A stretch of DNA of 64,000 nucleotides. It comes from Thermoplasmata archaeon (GTDB lineage: Archaea > Thermoplasmatota > Thermoplasmata > Thermoplasmatales > Thermoplasmataceae). Both the position numbers and the translations under genes were made by a program. The stretch spans positions 1 to 64,000 of the forward strand of contig JAKAVO010000003.1 of the NCBI GenBank assembly GCA_021817255.1, in the 5' to 3' direction. This document shows positions 1-9,729 of the stretch, in pieces; the stretch's first letter is position 1; every line of letters begins with the position of its first letter. Under the pieces are notes generated by a model. That model worked only from the letters and a program-made list of their open reading frames with translations, was not told where the DNA came from and made no database searches.

Positions 1-673
1 GATCTACTGTTACCATAGTATTTCTCATCTGCAGCGCGTATGTTGGCAAAAGAGCCACTACAAGAGTTGCAATGGGGAGAAAGCCGTGGTAAAGGACATC
101 TCCCATGTATGAGAAAATGTTGTGGTATGTCACTCCTGGTGTTACGGCATGGCCAACTGGGAATATAGTAATATCAACAGCAAAGAAGATCAGGAATATC
201 ATTCCTATCCAGAAATAAGGTATTGATGATACAAGCATGCCAGCTGAAGATATTAGGGAATCTCGAGCGGTTCCCCTTCGCCAGGCTAGATAAATGCCCA
301 GTATTATTCCAAGTCCCGCCGCAATTAGAGTTGCAGTTCCTACAAGGAACAAAGTCCATGGGAGTCTCTGCATAATGACAGAAGAAACATTTTCAGGATA
401 GTAATAAAATGATATACCAAGGTTTCCGTGAGCCAATTCTACGAGGTACCTTCCATATTGATAAAATAAATTTGGATTGTTAAGGCCAAATTCACGGGTT
501 AACCTGGCAACTACAACTGGATTGCCAATTTGCCCGCCCCCTCCACCAAACATATTTGCCATTACCGGATTGCCAGGAATAATTCTGGGCAGGAGGAAAT
601 TAAGTGTTATTGCGCCGTACGCAATAATAAGGGTATTTATGAATCTGCGGATTAGATATCTCTTTTCTATCAA
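1..673 (-). CDS. ABC transporter permease, DppB/OppB type (partial, runs off left edge; probable TTG start)
   Basis: Own translation of the minus strand: (M)IEKRYLIRRFINTLIIAYGAITLNFLLPRIIPGNPVMANMFGGG...LVGTATLIAAGLGIILGIYLAWRRGTARDSLISSAGMLVSSIPYFWIGMIFLIFFAVDITIFPVGHAVTPGVTYHNIF...; typical DppB N-terminus and permease loop. Not in the supplied ORF track because the ORF is open at the edge. Confidence 0.88.
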   Translation of the reverse strand, partial: MIEKRYLIRRFINTLIIAYGAITLNFLLPRIIPGNPVMANMFGGGGGQIGNPVVVARLTREFGLNNPNLFYQYGRYLVELAHGNLGISFYYYPENVSSVIMQRLPWTLFLVGTATLIAAGLGIILGIYLAWRRGTARDSLISSAGMLVSSIPYFWIGMIFLIFFAVDITIFPVGHAVTPGVTYHNIFSYMGDVLYHGFLPIATLVVALLPTYALQMRNTMVTVD

Positions 674-679
674 AAGTTT

Positions 680-2554
680 CTAATCCTCTTCCTTTTCCGA
701 TTCCTTTTTCTTGCGTGTTCTAAGTACAACAGCGGCAGCAACAACTGCTAGGATACCAACCACCGCACCCACGATGATAATCTTATTTGTTGTGGTGAAT
801 AGAGATGTCTGATTCTGATACTTCAGGATTTGCATGTGCTCTATGCTGATCATCCATGCGATGTTGTAATTTGGAGTGTTGTCTATGACAGTATGATTGT
901 TGTATGTGAAGAATGTTGGAGGATCATCTATCATTATGAGTGGAAGCTGATTTGCTATAGCCTGCTGTATCTTGTTAAGGTAACTCTGTTCCATTGTAAG
1001 GTTGGGCGTAGAGGCTGCCTCTGAAAGAAGAGTATTCACCGTGGTATTGTTATATCTTTCCACATTCCATCCATGAGTCCATGAGAATTTCCCGATAGGG
1101 GCACTCGAATTTGCAGCAAATAATGTGTTGAGAACAGACCATGCTGTTGGTGATGCTCCTGTGAACCCGAAGTAGGTCATCTGGAAGTTGCCATATCCTA
1201 CGTAATCTGCCCAGTTTGCAAACGTCTCAGGTGTATAGGTTGTCTTGATTCCGAACGCAGTAAGGTTCTGGGATATGATCTGTCCTGCTGTCACCCAGTC
1301 TGCAAGTGGAGGCTCAATTAATGTGATCTGAACTTGTGTTCCATTTGGGTAGTACCATTCTCCATTGGTCTTCGTGAAACCACCTTTAGTCATCATGTTA
1401 GCTGCAGCTGTTAAGTTGTAGTGGTAGAAGGGCAACCCTGTTGGAACCTGGTTTCTGAAAGTGTATGGAAGTCCACCATTTGAACCGTTAAGCCCTGCAC
1501 CTGCCAGTGCTACCTTGTTTATGTAGTGCTTGTTGATTGCAAAGGCAACGGCTTTTCTTAAATCGGTGTTGTTAAAGGGGGCGACCTTATTATTTAGCCA
1601 TGCGTAGAATGTATAAGTTGAAGGTGCACTTACGCTTTTAAGATAATTGAGTTTTGCGAATAGGCTTGCATCTGTATATGGTCCCCAGAATGCATCAATG
1701 CTCTTGCTTTCCAAGGCTGCTGTTGCATCAGATGTTGTCTTGAAGAACTCCCAGATCATCCTTGCGTAGTCTGGAGCACCGTTGAAGAAATTCTTGTTTG
1801 TTTTGAAGTCAGCACCGCTTACTGTTGTCATACTGGTAAGCATGACTGGACCATCTGTGATAAGTTTCGATGCGTTATATGAACCTGAAGTTATGTTTGT
1901 TGCGTAGTTCGTAAAGCTGGATATATTTGCAGTATACGGGCTATTTCCCCAGACTGCCGGTATTATTGGCTCAGTTCCTATTTCGTAGAGGAGCGGATTA
2001 TAATACTTTTTCATGTGGAATACCACTGTATAAGTGCTTGTAGCGTCAATGCTCGCTACATACTTGTTAAGGGAATTAAAGTCAATGCTTGGATGATTCA
2101 AGATAGATTGAAATGTGAAATTCACATCTTTGGAAGTTACAGGATTTCCATTGCTCCATGTGGCGTTTGTCACCATGTTGAAAGTAAACAGCTTACCCTG
2201 GTCTGATATGTTGTAAGACTTGGCAAGCCACGGTACTACACCACCACTTGCTCCTGGGTATAGCAATGAACTGTAGAGCAGCGCTGAAATATCTCCAGCA
2301 GTGCTTGTAGCTGTTACTGGGTTTAAATCAGTAAGTGGCCCCTGGACAGAACCAAATATAAATGTACCATTCGTATCAACCACCGCTACCTTTGAGGCTG
2401 GTGTTGCAGGTGAGTTTGCTGGTGAATTGCCAGCCACATAGCTCCCTGAACTTCCTAAAACCATCAGAAATACTATGGCAAAACTCGCTATAACTATTGG
2501 TATAGATTTCTTTTTATCAAAACGTTTTGACATAAAATCGACAATAAAATCCAT
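680..2554 (-). CDS. ABC transporter substrate-binding protein, peptide/oligopeptide family (SBP_bac_5), N- and C-terminal TM segments
   Basis: Signal/TM N-terminus, DppA-like body (VPWLAKSYNISDQGKLFTFNMVTNATWSNGNPVTSKDVNFTFQ), C-terminal TM anchor plus KKKES tail; directly upstream of the DppB-type permease. Confidence 0.9.
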   Translation of the reverse strand: MDFIVDFMSKRFDKKKSIPIVIASFAIVFLMVLGSSGSYVAGNSPANSPATPASKVAVVDTNGTFIFGSVQGPLTDLNPVTATSTAGDISALLYSSLLYPGASGGVVPWLAKSYNISDQGKLFTFNMVTNATWSNGNPVTSKDVNFTFQSILNHPSIDFNSLNKYVASIDATSTYTVVFHMKKYYNPLLYEIGTEPIIPAVWGNSPYTANISSFTNYATNITSGSYNASKLITDGPVMLTSMTTVSGADFKTNKNFFNGAPDYARMIWEFFKTTSDATAALESKSIDAFWGPYTDASLFAKLNYLKSVSAPSTYTFYAWLNNKVAPFNNTDLRKAVAFAINKHYINKVALAGAGLNGSNGGLPYTFRNQVPTGLPFYHYNLTAAANMMTKGGFTKTNGEWYYPNGTQVQITLIEPPLADWVTAGQIISQNLTAFGIKTTYTPETFANWADYVGYGNFQMTYFGFTGASPTAWSVLNTLFAANSSAPIGKFSWTHGWNVERYNNTTVNTLLSEAASTPNLTMEQSYLNKIQQAIANQLPLIMIDDPPTFFTYNNHTVIDNTPNYNIAWMISIEHMQILKYQNQTSLFTTTNKIIIVGAVVGILAVVAAAVVLRTRKKKESEKEED

Positions 2555-3309
2555 ATATTAAAACGTTATCAACGCTTTTATATCAGGTAAAATTGATTAT
2601 ATCTTGTTGTAAAGCAAACCTATTGTTAACTAATTCTGCCAATTTATTAAGTGTAAAAAGAAAAGTATTTAATACTTATGATACGGATCATTGTGCGAGA
2701 AAAAATTTTTCCAAAAACACAAGTGAATAACACAGTCATTTTTGTGAAAGAATTGAACCATTTGCCACAGAGAAGATATGGGGCTTATCTTGCCAATTTC
2801 CATTAATCATGAAAGTTATGCCAACACTAAGAATTGTCTATATATAGCATGCTTATTATCCGAGGGTGACGTCCAGGTGCTGGGAGGACGCATTCAAGTT
2901 TGGTGGTTATAAGTTTATGACAGTTCTTCAGTTTGTTCCTGGCTTAGTTAAGTTTGGACTCATTCTGCCCGTCATAATGGTGCTCCACAGTCTTGTCGTT
3001 CACTATCCTCTTCATTATGGATTATCATTTAAATCAAGATTGGTGCAGCGTTTATCCAATTGACAGGTTCAGCCCGCTTTTCTTGTTGTTTAATATGTAT
3101 ACATTTGATCCCTATCTTCAAATTAACTGACTTAGCTTCATAAAGAAATAGTAAACCTGTGAAAGACTATGCACCAAAATACTTCCATTACAACCGGAAA
3201 CAATATACGGAAAACGCGTACTAATAAAAATATTTGGATAAAAAATGATGAACTGAAGAATTTAGGTGCTGAACACTCTTAAGCCATTAAATATAAGTCA
3301 GGGCTACGG

Positions 3310-4410
3310 CTAGGGGAATTCCTTGATCATGAATTTCCTGAACGGTTTCACAGCGTGAACCAGTGACATATCTTCTTCGTATACATCAGCAACAACATTT
3401 ATATTGTCATCAGCTGGCAACTTTTTAAACCAAACATTAACCTCGCTTGCATTTGTTAACTGGTTGTTTCCATATCTATTGCCGATGTTGTCAATAGTCA
3501 CTGACCCCCGCGGCCTTTCAACACAGTTTCTCGGTTCAATCAATTTATTTTCTTCTCCTTTGGGAAATCTGAAAGTATATTTCAGGGACAGTTCTGTTCC
3601 TGGTTTTGCTATCATTTCCTTATTGTAAAGAACTCCCTTCTCTTTTTCTGTTAATCCCGGCCTCGATTTTGCCCTTATCCTGATATAGTTGCGGGAGGAT
3701 ATTTCTGCAACCGCGTCAAGATCCTCATCTGATGCAAGTGGGTCTCCTATAAGGACAGTATCTATGCCATCGATAGCAAAAAGTTCCTCGGTAGCTCTTC
3801 CGGGGGTCATATGCCTGAACGATTCAACTGTTGTCCTTGTATGCAATCCAGAAGAGTGGACAAATGCAAAGAGAGGTATTCCAAAGTGAGAGTATGCTTC
3901 TGCCTGTTGCTTTACAAACTCCAGTGAAATTCCTGATTCAAACTTGGGGTAATAATTAAAACTTGCCTGCATCTGGGTTCTATCGGCACCAGCAGCAATT
4001 ATCTCCTCAAGGTCTTTATAAAAATAATGGCAACCATTAAGTTCCACCTTCAGTCCCGCTTTGTTTTTCGTAAAGTCCGATACCTCCTTGTTTGAGAATC
4101 CGTCATCAAGCCTCAGTGATGCGACTCCAGCTTCCTTGAATGGAGATAGATTGTCTATTGTGGCTCCGAATATCCTCAGGGCGAATGGAGAGATGTCCGT
4201 AACTATTTCCATGCCAACTTCATGAACTCTCTTGGAAATAACCGGCATCTCGACCTTTACCCTCTCTGGATCAGACCCGGGTCTCTGCATGCTGGTGAAT
4301 ATCCTCTTGTAGCCTTTTTTAGCAGCCTTCTCTATATATGCAATGTTTTCCTCCACACTGAACTCCATTCCGGTAAATATTGAGATGCCTATGTTTCTCG
4401 CGATTACCAC
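3310..4410 (-). CDS. DUF871/MupG-family TIM-barrel protein (6-phospho-N-acetylmuramidase-like)
   Basis: N-terminus MVIARNIGISIFTGMEFSVEENIAYIEKAAKKGYKRIFTSMQRPG and ISPFALRIFGA...LSPFKEAGVASLRLDDGF resemble the DUF871/MupG family. Confidence 0.8.
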   Translation of the reverse strand: MVIARNIGISIFTGMEFSVEENIAYIEKAAKKGYKRIFTSMQRPGSDPERVKVEMPVISKRVHEVGMEIVTDISPFALRIFGATIDNLSPFKEAGVASLRLDDGFSNKEVSDFTKNKAGLKVELNGCHYFYKDLEEIIAAGADRTQMQASFNYYPKFESGISLEFVKQQAEAYSHFGIPLFAFVHSSGLHTRTTVESFRHMTPGRATEELFAIDGIDTVLIGDPLASDEDLDAVAEISSRNYIRIRAKSRPGLTEKEKGVLYNKEMIAKPGTELSLKYTFRFPKGEENKLIEPRNCVERPRGSVTIDNIGNRYGNNQLTNASEVNVWFKKLPADDNINVVADVYEEDMSLVHAVKPFRKFMIKEFP

Positions 4411-5378
4411 CTGAATGAGTCTACCATAGCAACCCTGAGTTCGTGAGAACCATCTTCCCTTCTCTGTTCATAATAGAAAAGGAAGCTATTCTTGAATCTG
4501 ACAGTATCAACATATCTTATAGATGCCCCATTCGGTCCTTCTATGTAGGGTTCTGAAACAGATAACCTGTTAAAAGTTTTAAGGTCAGTGGAGAAAGCAA
4601 TTCCACACTTTTCTTCATAATTCTGTTCTATCTTGTACGCTCCATCATAGAAAGCTACAAAACCACCATCAATCCTGGCAATTGAGCTTATCCTTGTCGT
4701 GCTTGAGTCCCAACTGTCTCCAAGGCCGATTACCTCTCCTGCCCACTTGAAGTTTATTCCATCACTGCTTATGGCCAGACCACTCTTAGAAGTTGTGAGG
4801 CCAGTAGCAAATGCATCACCAGTAGAATGAAGGTTTGGCTCATTCTTGGGAGGTAATGGAGCAAAACTCACATACATCATGTAATAATCCCCTACCTTCA
4901 TAATCCATGGGTCTTTTACGCCACTGGTTCCTAGCATATCTCCATCAAGCACTTTCTTTCTCGATGATATATCGAATTTTTCAACTGATTCAGCTTCAAC
5001 ATAGTCTATTTGCCACATATTGTTTTTGGGATTCACATAGCTGAAATACAGTCTGAAATTCTTCCCAGTGTGCAAAAGGCAACTTCTTTCTATAGACGGG
5101 GCACCATCAAGCATATTCTTGTTAATTTCAAATACATCCTCAAAATCTGTTCCATTTGTGCTTTTTGCGACCCTGTTAATCGTGCCTCTTCCCTCTCCTA
5201 CGGGCCTTCTTATCCTGTATGTGAGATATAGAATATCATCCATTTCAAAAATAGATGGTGCACCAACCCAGTTTCCCTGTTTCTTCTCAACTGGCTCTCT
5301 TACCACTTTCGACTCGTGTATGTTGAACTTTGGGAGATTTAAAATTTCCCTAGAGTTTTGTTTTTTGGAAACTATCAT
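4404..5378 (-). CDS. Glycosidase-like protein, five-bladed beta-propeller type (GH43/GH130-like)
   Basis: GAPSIFEMDDILYLTYRIRRPVGEGRGTINRVAKSTNGTDF, VKDPWIMKVGDYYMMYVSF, SGLAISSDGINFKWAG: repeated propeller-type motifs; stop overlaps the MupG-like start. Confidence 0.65.
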   Translation of the reverse strand: MIVSKKQNSREILNLPKFNIHESKVVREPVEKKQGNWVGAPSIFEMDDILYLTYRIRRPVGEGRGTINRVAKSTNGTDFEDVFEINKNMLDGAPSIERSCLLHTGKNFRLYFSYVNPKNNMWQIDYVEAESVEKFDISSRKKVLDGDMLGTSGVKDPWIMKVGDYYMMYVSFAPLPPKNEPNLHSTGDAFATGLTTSKSGLAISSDGINFKWAGEVIGLGDSWDSSTTRISSIARIDGGFVAFYDGAYKIEQNYEEKCGIAFSTDLKTFNRLSVSEPYIEGPNGASIRYVDTVRFKNSFLFYYEQRREDGSHELRVAMVDSFRW

Positions 5379-5939
5379 GTTTGAGAAATTTCCTTTAATT
5401 ATAAATTGTTTTGGTTATGGGCAATAGGGAAATATCTCGCCTGTTACGGTTTAAATACAGATCCCAAATAAATCGGCAAAATGCTGATTGCTATGATGTC
5501 GGGCACAGTCCTACAAACTTCAACTAACTTTAAACAGAACTTAGAAGCACTTATATTAACGGGAATTAGGAAAGATGTTCCGATGTTTCAGCCTTGTCAG
5601 AAATTTCTTATGGAGTTTGATTCTCTCTGGGGGCATCTGCTAATTTTCACATGGCAAGGGTAAGCCACCAATATTCAGATAAACCGGATCAACTCACTGT
5701 GCAAAAAGAATCCAGAAGTTTCACAATTGAAAAATTATGAAACCCGCAGAGAATAATAGGTAGTACACCTCTTGCCTGTGAAACTTGCCCACAGGGATCA
5801 AAACGGATGTTAAGTTAGCAGGGAAATGCTTAGAATTATATAACATTCAGATGATATTCAAACATCTATTGAAATTAACTGATAATCTCCTGCCTTCATG
5901 AATACAAAATTTAAATATCCTGGAATTACTGGCTCTACC

Positions 5940-6959
5940 ATGAAATTTATTTCTGTGGACGGTGGGGCGACAAAGACCATTTCAATCATTTATGACGAAG
6001 ATGGAGAAATATTATCAGCGGGGCTTGCTTCTTCATCAAACTTCCGGAACGTGGGCGTTAAGGAAGCCAGTTCGAACATTATGAAATCAATGGACGATGC
6101 TGTTAAAAGAAGTTCCACGGACTGGAGTGAAATTGCATTTTGCACATTTGCTTTGGCTGGGGTAAAAGATTCTGATCAATCCACTTCTGTAATAAACGAC
6201 TTCATCTCAAGGTACAGTATGATTCAAAAATATGAACTTCTTAATGATGGTGAAGCAGGCTATAGATGCAGATTCCCTGGAAAAGATGGCATAATCGTTG
6301 CTCCGGGCACGGGCATGATTTCTTATGGAAGATCCGGAAGCCTGTTTGACCGCTGCAGTGGATGGGGATGGTTTATTGGGGATGAGGGAGGCGCTTTTTA
6401 TCTGGGAAGAAGGGCAATACAGGAAGCGGCTAAGATCGCTGATGGCAGATCAGACTGTGACGGCCTGCTTCTAAATTCTATCATGGATAAATTCAATGTA
6501 AACGAACCCAGAAAACTCGTAAATGAAATTTATAAGGATAAAATAGAAATCAGGAAAATAGCCTCAATTGCCGCCATTCTTTCGGAAAACGCAAGGAGAG
6601 GTGACAGTGCTTCAAGATCCTTAATTGAGGAGGGTGCAGCAGAAGCTGCGAAATGCGCCATAGCACTTCTAAAAAAATTCAAAAGAAATGATATCCAGGT
6701 AAGCGGATATGGAGGAGTCTTCCGGGCCGGGGATTTATATTGGAAACCATTTACCGAGAAAATTCTTGAGAAATTTCCAGATACCTCATTCAAGAAACCT
6801 CTTTCTGGTTATCACGCTGTGCTTGGTTCTATGCAGATCGTACTTGAAAGGCATAATCTCATGTTGAACGAGGAAGATATTGAAGAGAAAGCGATAAACC
6901 TGGATAAGATAATTAAGAAATTACCCTCAGATGAGTTGAAATCAGATCTTATGATGTGA
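5940..6959 (+). CDS. BadF/BadG/BcrA/BcrD ATPase family kinase, N-acetylglucosamine-kinase-like
   Basis: MKFISVDGGATKTISIIYDEDG phosphate-1 motif; VAPGTGMISYG; GWGWFIGDEGGAFYLGRRAI as in NAGK-type kinases. Start moved to 5940 from the ORF-track 5898. Confidence 0.82.
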   Translation: MKFISVDGGATKTISIIYDEDGEILSAGLASSSNFRNVGVKEASSNIMKSMDDAVKRSSTDWSEIAFCTFALAGVKDSDQSTSVINDFISRYSMIQKYELLNDGEAGYRCRFPGKDGIIVAPGTGMISYGRSGSLFDRCSGWGWFIGDEGGAFYLGRRAIQEAAKIADGRSDCDGLLLNSIMDKFNVNEPRKLVNEIYKDKIEIRKIASIAAILSENARRGDSASRSLIEEGAAEAAKCAIALLKKFKRNDIQVSGYGGVFRAGDLYWKPFTEKILEKFPDTSFKKPLSGYHAVLGSMQIVLERHNLMLNEEDIEEKAINLDKIIKKLPSDELKSDLMM

Positions 6960-7280
6960 GAAGCTTTCCAAATTTTTTATCTCATTAAAATCATTTTTTA
7001 AATTAACGATTAAAGTGTGTTTTGCAAATTATGTGCAGATAGCATCCGGATGGAAATGCCCTGTTTGAGTAAGAAGGCCGATGCCATTTGTCCAATCCAA
7101 AGGTCAAAGCCTGTGTTATGAAGCAAAATCTCTGAAAAGGCAGATAAATGAATGACCGTGACGGATCAAGAATTGCAGGATGAGAGGAATTTATTCAAAG
7201 ATAAACCCGCGAGCATTTTGGGGTATTGGCATATTATAACTGAAAGAAAGAGATAAGTAGTTACGCAATATTCAACGGAT

Positions 7281-8879
7281 ATGAATATGGAGTTGAAGGA
7301 CCTGGGGCAACTCCTTCAGATTTCACTGCCTCAGGATGGCATATCAAGATGGAAAGGCATTTTAGAGGAAGTTATCCCTGGAAGTATAGTAATCCAGGGT
7401 GCCAACGTTTCCAATGGAAAGGACATTCAGGAATTTATAAAAAAAGTTCAATTGATTTATGATGATATTGGAATTCCTGATTCGAGAAAACCCCTCATCG
7501 GGATTACTCATGAAGGAGGATGGATTAGCAGAATTCATGATATATCCAATAGCCCTGGAAACATGGCTCTGGCAGCCACGGGCTCCACCGAATACACTTA
7601 CTCAACATACAGGGCAATGGGACAGGAACTTTCTTCGTTAGGCATAGACTGGAACCTTGCTCCTACAGTGGACCTGAACACTAATCCGGAAAATCCAATC
7701 ATAGGAGTCAGATCGTTTGGCGATAACCCCGCAGAAGTATCGAAGCATGCAAAAGCAGCCTGCAAAGGCTTGAGGGATGCTGGCCTCCTGGCTTGTGCCA
7801 AACACTTTCCTGGACACGGAGATACTCAGCGTGATTCCCATCTTGAGCTCCCTGCAGTGAACAAAAAGCTCACTGAAATGAGCCGCACTGATCTGGTTCC
7901 ATATGTAGATCTAATTAAGGATGGAGTGGATTCTATAATGATTTCACACATATTCTATCCTGACATAGGAGGGGACTCAAAACCCATTCCCGCTTCTCTC
8001 TCTGAAAGGGTCGTAGGACGACTTCTGAGATCGCAGATGGGCTTTGATGGGCTGGTTGTGACTGATTCACTTTCAATGTCTGCTGTTGCTGAGAATTTTC
8101 CTGCTGAACAAGCCACAAAAATGGCAATAAAGGCTGGAGTCGACATACTTGAATGTGCCAAGCCTGAATATTATATGGAAATATTCCACTCCCTGCAGGA
8201 TTCAGTAAAATCCAGAGAGATTAGTGCAAATAGGATTGAGAAGAGCCTTGAACGGTTTAACTCTCTTAAAAACATCCTGTCTGTACGCAAATCTTCTTAT
8301 TTTCCTTGGCCCAAAAGTATTCTTGAAAACGTTACCTCTGCTTCTGTAAACGCATCCATCACAATTCTGGGAAAGGGTAAACTGGATGTAGGAGCTATCA
8401 AAAAAGCAGGTTCTCTTAACTCAGTCTTTTTTACAAGGTCAAGATTGCTGGAGGAAGAATTTTCCGCAAGAAAGACCAGCCCAGTTACAGAAATAATCAA
8501 ATCATGGGGCCACGAGACCCATACAAACCTTGTTCTGCCAAGAAACCTGCCGGAAGAAAGAATCAGGGAAAATGTTCAACTACTTTCTTCGAAGTTGAAT
8601 GCTGGTGATTTTCTTGCTGTCTTCCTGAACGATTCTACCGCTTATTCCCAAAGTGGAATTGAAGTCCCTCCTCAGATCAGGTTTATTAATGAACTCTTTC
8701 CTTATTTTGGGAACAGGCTGATTGCAATAGGCACCGGGACACCCTATGAAGCATCTCTTCTCCCGGGGGATATGCCATACATTTCCGCCTACAGTTTTGA
8801 ACAACCCTCATTATCGGCAGCTATTGGCGTCCTTTCCGGAGCTATCCCACCTTTAGGAAGGGTACCTGTCAGAATATAA
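7281..8879 (+). CDS. nagZ: Glycoside hydrolase family 3, NagZ-like beta-N-acetylhexosaminidase
   Basis: NagZ-type KHFPGHGDTQRDSHLELPAV loop and GLVVTDSLSM nucleophile motif; no signal peptide evident, so probably cytoplasmic. Confidence 0.85.
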   Translation: MNMELKDLGQLLQISLPQDGISRWKGILEEVIPGSIVIQGANVSNGKDIQEFIKKVQLIYDDIGIPDSRKPLIGITHEGGWISRIHDISNSPGNMALAATGSTEYTYSTYRAMGQELSSLGIDWNLAPTVDLNTNPENPIIGVRSFGDNPAEVSKHAKAACKGLRDAGLLACAKHFPGHGDTQRDSHLELPAVNKKLTEMSRTDLVPYVDLIKDGVDSIMISHIFYPDIGGDSKPIPASLSERVVGRLLRSQMGFDGLVVTDSLSMSAVAENFPAEQATKMAIKAGVDILECAKPEYYMEIFHSLQDSVKSREISANRIEKSLERFNSLKNILSVRKSSYFPWPKSILENVTSASVNASITILGKGKLDVGAIKKAGSLNSVFFTRSRLLEEEFSARKTSPVTEIIKSWGHETHTNLVLPRNLPEERIRENVQLLSSKLNAGDFLAVFLNDSTAYSQSGIEVPPQIRFINELFPYFGNRLIAIGTGTPYEASLLPGDMPYISAYSFEQPSLSAAIGVLSGAIPPLGRVPVRI

Positions 8880-9057
8880 TATCGAAATATTTCTGTTTTC
8901 ACCATATAGGCGGTTTGCATATTGAGTGTCTGCGCCTATTTCATAAGAGAGAGAAAAAATTGATAGTGGCATAATTAATTTATTTGACCGGCGGCATATT
9001 CCTTTAACGCATGAAAGAAGAAATCTAATAGGATTTCCCAGTTCTATGGTTTTAAGA

Positions 9058-9729
9058 TTAAAGTGGAAAGTCCATGCTGCCGAAAGCTTTCTTCCAGTCG
9101 TCCAGAAATCTTGACAATCCTTCACTTGTCTTTGGATGGGCAGGCAGTTTGGAAAGAACATCGAATGGAAGTGTTACAACGTCTGCACCAAGAATCATAG
9201 ACCTCAATACATGGAGTGGGCTCCGTATGGAAGCAACAAGAATGTTTGTCTTCAAGTCGTAGTTAGTGTAAATAGTTTTAATCTGCTCTATCAGGGCCAT
9301 TCCATCTTCAGCTATATCATCAAGCCTTCCAACAAATGGAGAGACATAGCTGGCACCTGCCTTGGCTGCAAATAAAGCCTGGATTCCATTGAAGATAAGT
9401 GTTGAATTTACCGGAATTCCCTTGTCGGAGAGTGCGTTTGTAACCTTCAGCCCAACTGAATTAAAAGGAACTTTCACAACAGCATTCTTGCCCAATTCCC
9501 TTATTTTAAGAGCCTGTTTCACCATGTTGTCGTAGTCTTCAGCTATGACCTCAATGCTTACGGGCCCAAGCGTTTCATTCAAAATTTTAGTAACGATTTC
9601 CCTGAATGAACCGCCATTCTTCATCTCCTTAGCTATCAGTGACGGATTTGTAGTTACTCCGTCAAGCAGCCCCAAGTCATTGGCCTGCTTTATTTCATTT
9701 ATATTTGCCGTATCAAGAAATAGTTTCAT
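9058..9729 (-). CDS. Transaldolase / fructose-6-phosphate aldolase-like (short TalC/MipB type)
   Basis: [90 protein letters not shown]. Confidence 0.93.
   Translation of the reverse strand: MKLFLDTANINEIKQANDLGLLDGVTTNPSLIAKEMKNGGSFREIVTKILNETLGPVSIEVIAEDYDNMVKQALKIRELGKNAVVKVPFNSVGLKVTNALSDKGIPVNSTLIFNGIQALFAAKAGASYVSPFVGRLDDIAEDGMALIEQIKTIYTNYDLKTNILVASIRSPLHVLRSMILGADVVTLPFDVLSKLPAHPKTSEGLSRFLDDWKKAFGSMDFPL

Noticed and set aside
2866-3063. 65-aa hydrophobic ORF as a possible transposase or membrane peptide
   Set aside because: Could not match it to any family by eye; kept only as part of the gap finding
5068-5427. 119-aa plus-strand ORF antisense to the propeller glycosidase-like gene
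   Set aside because: The minus-strand protein has coherent propeller motifs; this one has none
5481-5663. 60-aa plus-strand ORF in the gap before the kinase
   Set aside because: Short, no motif, no good coding signal; not called
7598-8161. Several antisense ORFs of 60-70 aa within the GH3 gene
   Set aside because: Overlap a strongly supported CDS on the other strand; no recognisable motifs
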